A stretch of DNA of 64,000 nucleotides from JBDHWG01 sp046328505 (GTDB lineage Bacteria > Chloroflexota > Anaerolineae > Epilineales > JAHCIE01): the NCBI GenBank assembly GCA_046328505.1, contig JAXLWL010000002.1:744001-808000 (forward strand), in the 5' to 3' direction. Below, one piece after another: positions 28,127 to 36,699 of the stretch. The notes under the pieces are model-generated. The model was not told the origin of the DNA, did no database searches, and saw only the letters and a list, made by a program, of their open reading frames with translations. A program made the position numbers and the translations under genes. Positions within the stretch are counted from its first letter, which is position 1. Each line of letters opens with the position of its first letter.

Positions 28127-30493
28127 TTACTGGCGGGCCATCGCCACGCGCAGCCGCTCCTCGGGGGTGATCAGGTGGTCAGCGTCATCCACGCCAAGGT
28201 CGATCTGCACCCAGTCGATCTTGCCGTTGAATGCGCTTGTGTGCATCGTGTAGTCTTCGGCCACCGGCGATGCGGTGTCCGACCCCACGTCGGTCGTTTC
28301 GTCGGCAGAGAAAATCATCGGAACGGTGATGGGAACTCGGCCCTCGCCAACCTGGACCCCGTCGACGTACAGCCCGACATTCCCACCCTTCGCCAGCCCT
28401 CCGCCGTCGTACGCGAACTCCATCCGCACCTGATGTGTTCCCGACGGGGTAGGCGTCGTGGCCTGGGTATAGAACCGCTCCAGGCCCAGAAGGTTATAGC
28501 AATACTTCAGCTTGCCGGCGTCGAAGTAAAGACACCAGCCACCGAAGGCGCCGCCCTGGGCGATGATGACGCCGCTCGCCGACTGATCGGGAATGACGAC
28601 CTGCGCGGTAACAGCGTGTGACTTGTTCTTGATATTCAAGACTGTGTTCTCGCTGAGGCGTCCCATGCCCCCAAACAACAGCTGTGACTTGCCGCGGATA
28701 AGCACAGGTCGTCCGGCCAGATCGGGGTTGAACCGCTCGATCCGCCGATCGTCCAGCGGCAACACGTTGTACTTCACCGCCTCAATCAGAAACAGGCGCT
28801 GGAGCTCCGCGAGCTTCTCCGGCATCACTGCCGCGAGGTCGTGCGCCTGGCTCCAGTCGGTGTTCGTGTCGTACAGCTCCCACACATCCTCGTCGTAGGG
28901 ATGCAGCGGCTCCACCACCCATGGCGTGCTGTGCCGCGTCACCGCCGTCCAGCCCTTGTGATAGATCCCGCGGTTCACGAACATCTCGAAGTACTGGGTC
29001 TCGTGGCGTTCTGCCGCCACGCCGTCGCCGAAGCTGTACTGCATGCTGACGCCGTGCAGAGGCATCTGCTGAACACCGTGCACGAACAGAGGCGCCGGCA
29101 GCCCGGCGCACTCCAGAACCGTCGGGGCGATGTCGATGACGTGGTGGAACTGCGAGCGCACCTCGTTCCGGGCCGCGATCCCCTTCGGCCAGTGCACGAT
29201 CGTCCCGTTGCGCGTCCCGCCCCAATGCGATGCGACCTGCTTGGTCCACTGATACGGCGTGTCCATCGCGTGCGCCCAGCCGACCGCGAAGTGGTTGTAC
29301 GAGGTCGGACCCCCAAACTCGTCGACGTGCGCAGCCAGGAACTCGGGCGTCTCCAGCGCGGCCATATTGTTGAAGATGAAGCTCTCGTTGAACGTCCCGT
29401 TGATCGTTCCCTCGGCGCTGGCGCCGTTGTCGCCGATGATGTAGTAGATCAGCGTGTCGTCGAGGACGTGCAAGTTCTGCAGCGCGTCAACGAGGCGGCC
29501 CACGTGGTAGTCGGCATGCTCCAGGAACCCGGCGTAGACTTCCATCTGGCGAGCCAGGATGGGCTTGAGCGTCTCGGGCATCTCGTCCCAGGCCGGGATT
29601 TCGTTGGGGCGCGGAGTCAGCTCGCAGTCGGGTGGGATGACGCCGAGGCTCTTCTGTCGGTCGAAGATCACCTCGCGCAGCTTGTCCCAGCCTTCGTCGA
29701 ACTGCCCCTTGTACTTGTCGGCCCATTCCTTCGGCACATGGTGCGGGGCGTGGGTCGCGCCCGGCGCGAAGTAGACGAAGAAGGGCTTGTCCGGCATCAG
29801 AGCCTTCTGCTGGCGAACCCAGTTGATGGCCTTGTCGGTCATGTCCTCCATGAAGTGGTAGCCCTGTTCCGGGGTCCTGGTCACCTCGATGGCGGTGGTG
29901 CCCTCGTAGAGAGACGGGTACCACTGGTTGGTTTCGCCGCCGATGAAGCCGTAGAAGTACTCCATGCCACCGCCGCCGGTGGGCCAGGCGTCAAAGGGCC
30001 CCATCGGGCTGGTCTGCCAGACGGGTACCTCATGGCACTTGCCGAACTGCGCGGTGCTGTAGCCGTTGAGCTTGAGCACCTCGGCGAGTGGGGCGGCGGT
30101 ATTGGGGCGAATCGAGTTGTAGCCGGGCGCGGATGTGGCGACCTCGGTGACGCCGCCCATGCCGACTGAGTGATGGTTGCGCCCGGTCAGAAGGGCGGCG
30201 CGGGTGGGGGCGCAGAGCGCGGTGGTGTGAAAGCGATTGTATTTGAGGCCGTGTGCGGCGAGGCGTTCGGCGGTCGGGGTGGCGCATGGCCCGCCGAATG
30301 CGCTGGAGGCCGCGAAGCCGACGTCGTCGAGCAGAATGATGAGCACGTTTGGCGCGCCTGTGGGCGGCCGCAGGGGCTCGATGGCCGGAAACCTCAGATC
30401 CGGATCCTTGGCGTCGTAGGTGACGAGACCCAGGTAGGGTCGGTCAGGAATGGGAAGGTGGGCGCGCTGGCGCCCGTCAACGTGATTTGTCAT
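28127..30493 (-). CDS. Arylsulfatase-family hydrolase with C-terminal lectin-like domain
   Basis: A 788-residue sulfatase. The ATG at 30493 follows AGGAGC. Metal-binding D-D-V-G-F (residues 56-60) and the modification motif C-A-P-T-R-A-A-L-L-T-G-R (Cys94 onwards) are present; this Cys would be converted to formylglycine. G-K-C-H-E-V and H-A-P-H-H-V further on are family sites, with Cys in place of the common Trp/Lys neighbours. Residues about 600-750 resemble a concanavalin/LamG-type jelly roll, ending with a segment repeating the sulfatase C-domain. No signal peptide is seen, so a cytoplasmic or non-classically exported enzyme is implied. No maturase gene is adjacent. Confidence 0.9.
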   Translation of the reverse strand: MTNHVDGRQRAHLPIPDRPYLGLVTYDAKDPDLRFPAIEPLRPPTGAPNVLIILLDDVGFAASSAFGGPCATPTAERLAAHGLKYNRFHTTALCAPTRAALLTGRNHHSVGMGGVTEVATSAPGYNSIRPNTAAPLAEVLKLNGYSTAQFGKCHEVPVWQTSPMGPFDAWPTGGGGMEYFYGFIGGETNQWYPSLYEGTTAIEVTRTPEQGYHFMEDMTDKAINWVRQQKALMPDKPFFVYFAPGATHAPHHVPKEWADKYKGQFDEGWDKLREVIFDRQKSLGVIPPDCELTPRPNEIPAWDEMPETLKPILARQMEVYAGFLEHADYHVGRLVDALQNLHVLDDTLIYYIIGDNGASAEGTINGTFNESFIFNNMAALETPEFLAAHVDEFGGPTSYNHFAVGWAHAMDTPYQWTKQVASHWGGTRNGTIVHWPKGIAARNEVRSQFHHVIDIAPTVLECAGLPAPLFVHGVQQMPLHGVSMQYSFGDGVAAERHETQYFEMFVNRGIYHKGWTAVTRHSTPWVVEPLHPYDEDVWELYDTNTDWSQAHDLAAVMPEKLAELQRLFLIEAVKYNVLPLDDRRIERFNPDLAGRPVLIRGKSQLLFGGMGRLSENTVLNIKNKSHAVTAQVVIPDQSASGVIIAQGGAFGGWCLYFDAGKLKYCYNLLGLERFYTQATTPTPSGTHQVRMEFAYDGGGLAKGGNVGLYVDGVQVGEGRVPITVPMIFSADETTDVGSDTASPVAEDYTMHTSAFNGKIDWVQIDLGVDDADHLITPEERLRVAMARQ

Positions 30494-30597
30494 TAGTGCT
30501 CCTATCTTTGCCTGCAAAACTAATGGCAGCCGTGTATCGCTAGTGGCGAGCAAATTCTTTGTGCCGCGTGGGACATCACTGGTGCTGGCAATGTGAG

Positions 30598-30861
30598 CTA
30601 GGATGTATTGTCATCCTGAAGCTCGATCATGATAATGGCGTACCCCAGGGTGTACAGCGTCGCCATGACGCCCTGCAGAGCCGCCTGATCTGCACATCGG
30701 CCGTGTAGGGTGGTGACGCTATTATCGCCTACACCCTCTAGGCTTTCGAGGGCCAGGTCGCCCAACCAGTCTTCCCAGTCGTGGGGCAGCCTGCCCTGCA
30801 CCTTTATCCGGTAGGTTGCTGGCGTGGTCAACCCTAGATGGCGGGATTCCCCGCGTCGCAT
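30598..30861 (-). CDS. Small conserved hypothetical protein
   Basis: An 87-residue protein. The ATG at 30861 is preferred; the frame is open upstream but that part is basic and unstructured. The pattern Y-R-I-K-V-Q-G-R-L, W-E-D-W-L-G, then A-D-Q-A-A-L-Q-G-V-M-A-T-L-Y-T-L-G matches a small family common in actinobacterial and Chloroflexota genomes, as I recall it, often near sensors or regulators. Function unknown. It lies downstream of the truncated LuxR-type regulator on the same strand. Confidence 0.65.
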   Translation of the reverse strand: MRRGESRHLGLTTPATYRIKVQGRLPHDWEDWLGDLALESLEGVGDNSVTTLHGRCADQAALQGVMATLYTLGYAIIMIELQDDNTS

Positions 30862-31012
30862 GGCGTCTGTCTTTCCGGCGCAGCAATAGCGGCGCCTGTG
30901 CCGGCCAGCCCACAGTCTCTGGGCAAATACCACGCTCACTAAGCGCTGTCGACCGGCGAGCCAAGAATTGGACACATAGATACTACTAGAGAACGAGGGC
31001 AGTGCGTACCAA

Positions 31013-32605
31013 CTAAGGACGTAAAAAAGGTGTAGCGGGGTTTAGGCTCAATCGAGCAAGCCAAGCCACACCGCGAGCGAAGCCATCGTCGGCCGGCAGA
31101 TCGGCCAGGGCGAATTGGAAGAGGGCGCGCGCGGCATCGGCCTGGCCCGCGAAGTACAGCATTTCGGCCCGGAGCGTGGCGATTTCGGCCCGAAGAATCT
31201 TGCCCCCGGCATCAGCAGATGATGGCGTCTGACTCTCCAACAACGCGGCTGCGTCGGCGAGAATGGGTTGGATTGCGCCAAAGTTGAGCGCAAAATGAAA
31301 GCCCCATGCCTGAGCGATAAGCAAAGCAGGTCGCCGTTGAACAAGGGCGGCCGGCAACAGCGAGAGCCAGCGCTTGAGGTCTTGCCACTGGTCAGAATTC
31401 AAGACTCTGCGGCGATTGCGCTCTACAATATCGGCGGCCAGGTCTTCCTCGCCCGCTGCGAGAGCATGCCCGATGGCTTGGTCAACATCCCCGTACCTAT
31501 CCCACCAGATGGCGGCGCGGCGATGAAGGGCTGCAATATCGTCCGTGTTTGCGACGTGGCGCAATCGTCGCCTCAGCCAGTCGCGGAACAGATGATGGTA
31601 GCGGAACCAGTCGTGGGTATGATCGAGAGCGGCGATGAAGAGGTTGGCGTTCTCTAGACGCATCAGCATGTCCCGCGCATTGGGCTTCGCGTCGGACGGT
31701 TGTGACACGTTCTCAAGGATGGCATCGCACAAGTCTGCTGAGAAAGAGTCGAGGATCGAGGTGCGAAGGATGAAGTCCTGAACGTCGGTTGGGAGTCGCT
31801 GAAAGACTTCGCCGTCCAGGTACGCGATCACGCTGCGGGAGGTGCTGGCACTGATCTTAGTTAACGCCAGGTCAACGTCTGTGGCTTCCTGTAACCATAG
31901 ATTTGTGAGCCACAGGCCGGCCACCCAGCCTTCTGTCTGGTCGAGTAACATCTTGACCGACTCATCCGATAGCCTTCTCCCGAGCCACTGCTCCAGGGCC
32001 GATGCCGCCTCATCTTGGCGGAAGCGCAAGTCCGCCGCGCGCAGCGAGACCACGTGACCTTGCGCTGCCAGCCGGTGCAGGGCGAGAGGCGGATCAGAGC
32101 GCGTCGCCACGACGAGGTGCAGACTAGGAAGCGTTTGACGCAGCACCTCATCCAGGACCCGGTGGACATCCGCATCGTGGATGAGGTGATAATCGTCAAT
32201 GACCAGGACAAACGGCTGCGTGATGTGCGCTAGTTCATTGATGAGGCTGACCGTGAGGTAGTCAAGCGGCGCGAGAAGTGGTGCTTGCAGCAGACGTTCA
32301 GTCCACTCACATGCGTTCGGGAACAGAGTATGGACGGCCGCGACGAAGCAGCTCGGGAACATTCTCAGGCTATCATCGCGCTCATCCAGGGAGAGCCAGG
32401 CCGCGGGCAATGCTATTGTGCTGAGCCACTGCGAGACGAGGGTGGTCTTTCCATAGCCTGCAGGCGCTGAGACCAGGGTAAGGCGGCGCTCCAGTGCCAG
32501 ATCGAGCCGCCGGAGGAGAGCCGGGCGAGTGACGGCGTGTCGTGACGGGGGAGGTTGGTGTAGCTGCGCCCGCAAGACCCCGATAGGGTGGTCGCCTTGT
32601 TCCAT
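31013..32605 (-). CDS. MalT-like STAND-ATPase LuxR regulator, C-terminally truncated
   Basis: A 530-residue protein. The ATG at 32605 has GAGGG at good spacing. The NTPase domain has Walker A S-A-P-A-G-Y-G-K-T-T-L and Walker B L-V-I-D-D-Y-H, followed by R-S-D-P-P-L-A-L-H-R-L, all typical of MalT-like regulators. An alpha-helical TPR region begins around residue 400 but stops abruptly. The last dozen residues are unrelated to the family, and the C-terminal LuxR helix-turn-helix is missing (full proteins are about 900 residues). It is probably a relic or, less likely, a DNA-binding-deficient decoy. Confidence 0.8.
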   Translation of the reverse strand: MEQGDHPIGVLRAQLHQPPPSRHAVTRPALLRRLDLALERRLTLVSAPAGYGKTTLVSQWLSTIALPAAWLSLDERDDSLRMFPSCFVAAVHTLFPNACEWTERLLQAPLLAPLDYLTVSLINELAHITQPFVLVIDDYHLIHDADVHRVLDEVLRQTLPSLHLVVATRSDPPLALHRLAAQGHVVSLRAADLRFRQDEAASALEQWLGRRLSDESVKMLLDQTEGWVAGLWLTNLWLQEATDVDLALTKISASTSRSVIAYLDGEVFQRLPTDVQDFILRTSILDSFSADLCDAILENVSQPSDAKPNARDMLMRLENANLFIAALDHTHDWFRYHHLFRDWLRRRLRHVANTDDIAALHRRAAIWWDRYGDVDQAIGHALAAGEEDLAADIVERNRRRVLNSDQWQDLKRWLSLLPAALVQRRPALLIAQAWGFHFALNFGAIQPILADAAALLESQTPSSADAGGKILRAEIATLRAEMLYFAGQADAARALFQFALADLPADDGFARGVAWLARLSLNPATPFLRP

Positions 32606-32797
32606 GATGAATCCCTCGGTCATGTTGCAGTGCCACCCGTGTGCTTGAGCCAGAGGCAGGCCATTCGCAGGAACGGCCGCGTGCGCACTCGCTACTGCGT
32701 CAAACGCCCATATCCTTATGCTCCTAGTGGAGATGAGGCTTCCAATGGTATTCAGGACAGGGGGACTGTCAAGCCGCGCGTATCTGGACAGCGATGA

Positions 32798-33250
32798 TTA
32801 GTGGTACGATCCTGGCGTTCGTCCATTGGTGTTAGAGCCGCGCGCGAGCTGCGGCAGGAACAGATGATACTGGATGGCCGGAAAGGGCGTTGGTGTGGCA
32901 CTCGGACTTGGCGTCTGCGTGGGCGATGGTGTGAAAGATGGAGTGGTCGTGCTCGTCGGCGTCGCAGCGGACACCCCGGGCCAGAAGCCACCGAGCAAGG
33001 TGTAACCGCCACCACTGAGCGCGCCTCCCTCGGGCTGTCCCAGGGTCCCGCTCAGATTATAGACACCGCCACTGCTCTTGCCACCACCAGCGTCGATGGT
33101 CCACCAGGTCAGGTCGTAGCCGGGGTCACCCTGGGCCAGCGAAGGCAGCGGGGCCGGCCACGCCAGTAGGAGCACAACAAAGCAGACTAGGCCAACCACC
33201 GCGCCGAGCGCACCGAGAACCGGCAGGCGTGGTCCGTCCCCCCGGTTCAT
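32798..33250 (-). CDS. Small secreted or anchored protein with Pro/Ser/Thr-rich tail
   Basis: A 150-residue protein. It has an N-terminal hydrophobic signal (L-G-A-V-V-G-L-V-C-F-V-V-L-L-L-A-W) ending around A-Q-G-D. A short domain with Y-D-L-T-W-W-T-I-D-A-G-G-G and S-G-G-V-Y-N-L-S-G-T-L-G-Q-P-E follows, which recurs in Chloroflexota secreted proteins in my recollection. A Thr/Pro/Ser linker (about 95-122) and a hydrophobic C-terminus (Y-H-L-F-L-P-Q-L) end it. Its ATG overlaps the stop of the preceding adhesin-like gene, so they are co-translated. Confidence 0.7.
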   Translation of the reverse strand: MNRGDGPRLPVLGALGAVVGLVCFVVLLLAWPAPLPSLAQGDPGYDLTWWTIDAGGGKSSGGVYNLSGTLGQPEGGALSGGGYTLLGGFWPGVSAATPTSTTTPSFTPSPTQTPSPSATPTPFPAIQYHLFLPQLARGSNTNGRTPGSYH

Positions 33251-34791
33251 CGCGCGCCTCCCTGCTGCGGTACTGTGGCCGGCTTGCTAGAGGAGGCAGT
33301 TGTGGAGCGGCTGCCGTCCCGCTCGAGCGCCGCGATACGCGCTTCCAGGGTCGCGATGCGCTCGTCCTGTGCGGCTTTCAACGCAGCGTTCTCGTGGTGC
33401 AGCTCTTTGACGGCCTCGATCAGCACGCCGGTCAGTCTGCCGTAATCCACGGCTCGATATTCCTCCGGGCCCCACCGCGTGACCAGCTCAGGGAACACCG
33501 CTTCCACTTCCTGCGCAATCACGCCAATCTCGCGGTGACCGGTCGAGCGGCCCATCGCCACATACTTATCGTTCCAGTCGAAGGACACCCCGCGCACTCG
33601 CTCGAGCTTGGGGAGGACGTCGGAGAGCTCCACAACGTTCATTTTGAGCCGCTGATCCGAGGAGGTGGGGAAGCTGGAGGCGTGGGCCGGGCCGGCCACA
33701 TCTAGCTTGTAGGCCGGGCTATTAGTTCCGATGCCCACGCCGCCCGACGCGCGGATCAGGAACTGGTTGGGCTGCGTGGAAACAAAATCCGCCGCGGTCG
33801 AGTCAGCCCAGACGAAGGTGCCATCCTGAACGGCGTGGGCGCTCCGTCCGGCGGCAAAGCTGTAGTACCCCTGTGCTCGATTATAAACGCCCCCGGGGAT
33901 CGCGGAATAGAAACCGCTGGCAATGTTGGCGTCGCCCCCGCCGACTGCGGCGCCAACGCCACTCGCGGTGTTGCCGGCCCCCCCGCTTACGGTCGCAAAA
34001 CCGTCGCTAGCGATGTTGCTTGTACCCCCGCCCACGGTGGCGAATTCGGCCGCAGTGTTACTCGTGCCCCCACCAATGGTGCCAAAATCCGCGGTCACCT
34101 GGTTGAGGCACGGGCCTCGCTCGTCGACACCACAGCTGAGGCTAGTGCCGCCGCCCGCGATCGTTGCTCCCACGACCCCTGTGCCTACGCGGTTGGCGCT
34201 GTGGCCGCCAATCAGGTTGGGACTGAGGCCAAACTCGCCATCGGTGGCCGGGACGATTCGCAGCGCCGCCGTGTCGCTCACCCGTACCGTAAAGGTGACA
34301 GGGTCGGTGGTGCCGATATAGTTCGTACGGGCGTTGGTGCCGGCGTTACCCGAAAGGTTCCAGGCATCGGCGCTGTGCAGGGCATACGGGGCTGCGGTCA
34401 CCGGCTGGCGGGGGCTGAGGGTGGTGTAGGCGCCGGTGCTGCTCCCGTCGCGTACCGCGACCTCGAGCCAGCGTGCTGTGCCGTCAAAGACTTGCCCGAA
34501 GTCGAGCTGCACGGTGAACAAACCGTTGGTGATGGGGACATTCTCCCGCACCACGGTTGACCCTACCTGGGAGCCGCCCACGTCGCGATTGTAGAGGCTG
34601 AATCGAACGTCACGCGCTCCATTGGCCGGCACGCCGGCCTCGGTGAGGCGACCCTGATACGTGATGGCGGTGTCCAGACGCGCCTCGGTGGACTGCACCG
34701 TTTCTGGCTGGGGTCCTTGTGCGCTAGCGATACCGGCCGCAACAAGCAGGGCCAGAACCAACAAACTGGCAAAGAACGGTTTCGTCTTCAT
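33247..34791 (-). CDS. Secreted adhesin/fibre-like protein with YadA-head-type repeats and S74 chaperone domain
   Basis: A 514-residue protein. The ATG at 34791 follows TAGGAAGA. Residues 1-25 are a signal peptide (L-L-V-L-A-L-L-V-A-A-G-I-A-S-A-Q). Residues about 35-150 form a beta-rich domain. The centre (about 215-320) has repeats of the type F-x-T-V-G-G-G-T-S-N-x-A that look like YadA-head or trimeric fibre repeats. The C-terminal part (about 385-490) has S-S-D-Q-R-L-K-M-N-V and G-V-I-A-Q-E-V-E-A-V-F-P-E-L, which is the peptidase S74 intramolecular chaperone found on phage tail spikes and on bacterial fibres. A coiled coil (E-L-H-H-E-N-A-A-L-K-A) ends it. It probably forms a trimer on the cell surface and self-cleaves. 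Confidence 0.85.
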   Translation of the reverse strand: MKTKPFFASLLVLALLVAAGIASAQGPQPETVQSTEARLDTAITYQGRLTEAGVPANGARDVRFSLYNRDVGGSQVGSTVVRENVPITNGLFTVQLDFGQVFDGTARWLEVAVRDGSSTGAYTTLSPRQPVTAAPYALHSADAWNLSGNAGTNARTNYIGTTDPVTFTVRVSDTAALRIVPATDGEFGLSPNLIGGHSANRVGTGVVGATIAGGGTSLSCGVDERGPCLNQVTADFGTIGGGTSNTAAEFATVGGGTSNIASDGFATVSGGAGNTASGVGAAVGGGDANIASGFYSAIPGGVYNRAQGYYSFAAGRSAHAVQDGTFVWADSTAADFVSTQPNQFLIRASGGVGIGTNSPAYKLDVAGPAHASSFPTSSDQRLKMNVVELSDVLPKLERVRGVSFDWNDKYVAMGRSTGHREIGVIAQEVEAVFPELVTRWGPEEYRAVDYGRLTGVLIEAVKELHHENAALKAAQDERIATLEARIAALERDGSRSTTASSSKPATVPQQGGAR

Positions 34792-34943
34792 TCTTCCTAC
34801 CCTATGGACTGACAAGCGACTCCGGCGCAAGATAGACATGGCGTTGCTCCCTTATAGCTTCTTCCAACGAGCGAGGGGACCGCTCCAGCAAGTCCCCTCG
34901 CATGTCCATGGCTGTGAACATCGGCTATTGTGTTCGCCAAAGG

Positions 34944-35552
34944 CTAGGGCTGGCGCTTGTAGAAGAAGTACTCTGCCTTGTACGGCACGCGCACCTCCTC
35001 AGTCGGGTAATAGCCGGGCCGATTGGGCGCCTGACCGCCCACCGTGTTCACCCGCTGGACGAACGTCACTCCGTCGAACATCCCACGCCCCTCGCTGGAC
35101 ACGGCTCCGAGCAACAGCCAGGGAATGGCGTCGGTGTCAGCGGTACAGCTTTCGAGTGCCGTGCCGACCACTTTGCTACCGCTGACACTCATCCAGGTGG
35201 GACCAGCATAGTGGATACCCACGGCGCTGTTGGCCGTGGCGTCGGCGGACAGGACCGCCTCCGGCGCGACGAAGTTCCAACGCCCGTCGAGCCAGCGGTA
35301 GACCTGCACGCCTTCGGCATACGCATGGAAAACGCCTCTGTTTCCTGCTGGCACCTGGACGTTCTGGCAAGTGCCTAGCGCCGGGGGCACGTCGTCGTTG
35401 GTGGGGGCCGCTCCGACTGGGGCGACGAGCGCGAGCAGGCAGAGGGCCGCGACCGCAAGAGCGACGGCGGCGAGGCGCAATCGGAACCTATTCACTATTC
35501 GTGCGATTGTCAACGCCTTGCCCGAAACCATGCCCAGTGTCGTGCGCATCAT
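34944..35552 (-). CDS. Secreted DUF3455-like protein
   Basis: A 202-residue protein with a signal peptide (L-A-A-V-A-L-A-V-A-A-L-C-L-L-A-L-V). Two adjacent ATGs (35552 and 35549) share the AAGGAG ribosome site. The mature part has V-P-A-G-N-R-G-V-F-H-A-Y-A-E-G-V-Q-V-Y-R-W and H-Y-A-G-P-T-W, which match the DUF3455 family pattern (extracytoplasmic, unknown role). The C-terminus ends A-E-Y-F-F-Y-K-R. Upstream of the adhesin-like gene on the same strand, 150 bp away. Confidence 0.7.
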   Translation of the reverse strand: MMRTTLGMVSGKALTIARIVNRFRLRLAAVALAVAALCLLALVAPVGAAPTNDDVPPALGTCQNVQVPAGNRGVFHAYAEGVQVYRWLDGRWNFVAPEAVLSADATANSAVGIHYAGPTWMSVSGSKVVGTALESCTADTDAIPWLLLGAVSSEGRGMFDGVTFVQRVNTVGGQAPNRPGYYPTEEVRVPYKAEYFFYKRQP

Positions 35553-36170
35553 ACTCTCCTTTGTGTGCTCAGTTTGAGCGCTTCGGTCCAGTTCGAACGT
35601 CGTAACTGCTTCCCTCTGCTGTCTTTCCATGATCTTCCTCCAGTGCAGCTTCACATACGCTTTGGCGAGACCGCTACGATGCGGCAGGCGTTAGGCTTCG
35701 GTTGCTACTCAGCGGCACGCCTCTCATTGTTCCCATTGAACCATAGCAACGGGGCACAAAGAAGTCGGTTTCCTGTACAATAAGCGGTACCATTTCCTGT
35801 ATGAGAGTCGGCCGTGCCATGCGTGCTCTACTCACGGCGTACCCACCAGGTGAAATACACCTTGTCCAACGCGTCGGAGACGATGGCCCTGGAGAGGTTG
35901 GCGCGCTTGGCCTCGACGCACTGATGTATCGAGACCGAGATCCAGATAGAGAAGGGGCAGATTGGCCTCGATGAATGCAAGGTGTGTTCTTGGCGTGGGA
36001 TGAGCTGGAGGCGGGGCAAGAAGAAGGGCGAGCTTCGTGATGTGCGCGTTGCACTCAAGAAGCTCGCCCTCGATCCCCGGTTTGAGGCATTCGTCCTCCA
36101 AACAGGGATTGATCTAGCCGACGTCCTCAAGAAAGCCGAAGGCTATGAGAATCTCTCCTCGGCGAAGGGT

Positions 36171-36427
36171 TCCCCGTGGTGCTGCAATAGGAATAGTTCC
36201 GGGCTGCTGGTGTTCATCGAAACCCTCGGCGTGTTCCTCCAGAATGTCGCCGCGTAGCTGTAATCCCTCCCATACATTCTCTACATAACGCTCACTAGGA
36301 CGATCTAGACTGTCTGAGACTGGGTGTTGGACAAGACCCGTTGATACTATACCTCCCGTCGTTCACTGTTCGGTCACTTTTCACGCCCTTTCCAAGCAAT
36401 TTTGAGGCGTGCGAGCCAATTAGCGAG
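36171..36427 (-). repeat. Dispersed repeat, copy A (257 bp)
   Basis: This 257-bp stretch matches 51715-51971 at the same length and orientation; the first 100 bases differ at only about six positions and the rest diverges more. Read on the minus strand it contains an open frame from about 36362 to a stop at 36114-36116 (about 82 codons) with segments such as Y-V-E-N-V-W-E-G-L-Q-L-R and L-E-E-H-A-E-G-F-D-E-H-Q. Copy B encodes the same peptide with conservative changes, so the repeat looks like relics of a duplicated protein gene. The surrounding sequence from 35655 to 36170 holds no gene I recognise. Confidence 0.7.
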
Positions 36428-36429
36428 CA

Positions 36430-36606
36430 TTCTCAACCTCCTATTTCGGCGCGAGTCCGATGCGGTAGATGGCTTGCCCTCCTTAGTGACCGTTCATCAG
36501 GAATGTGGCCGCGAAACAGGAGAATGCAGGTGATATGCCAGCGCATCGCAACCCGATCACCCTCGGCAATCAGATCCAGGAATGCGATCTGCATGTCGCT
36601 CACACC
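36430..36606 (-). pseudogene. SnoaL-like (ester cyclase) gene fragment
   Basis: On the minus strand the frame reads F-L-D-L-I-A-E-G-D-R-V-A-M-R-W and R-G-H-I-P-D-E-R, a SnoaL-like polyketide-cyclase signature. Further on, another frame gives A-I-Y-R-I-G, the expected continuation, so a frameshift has occurred. No start or complete fold remains. It adjoins the repeat copy. Confidence 0.45.
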
Positions 36607-36647
36607 TACATTTTCAGAGGCGAGATTTCAAGGGGAAGGCGGGCGAA

Positions 36648-36682
36648 GACGCGGCCGCATCACACCGTGATGCGGCCGCGTC
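36648..36682 (-). terminator. 16-bp perfect hairpin after the giant surface-protein gene
   Basis: GACGCGGCCGCATCAC is followed by a 3-base loop and its exact complement. The stem starts 18 bases beyond the stop codon at 36700 on the minus strand. There is no T-tract, but the strength and position fit transcription termination for this 11.4-kb gene. Confidence 0.75.
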
Positions 36683-36699
36683 CCCGGGCAGGACAACGG

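Noticed and set aside
28841..30169. A 442-codon plus-strand frame opposite the sulfatase
   Set aside because: The minus-strand sulfatase has intact catalytic motifs; the other frame has none.
33247..35552. A prophage, suggested by the S74 tail-fibre-like protein
   Set aside because: No capsid, terminase, integrase or lysis genes nearby, and the protein has a bacterial signal peptide.
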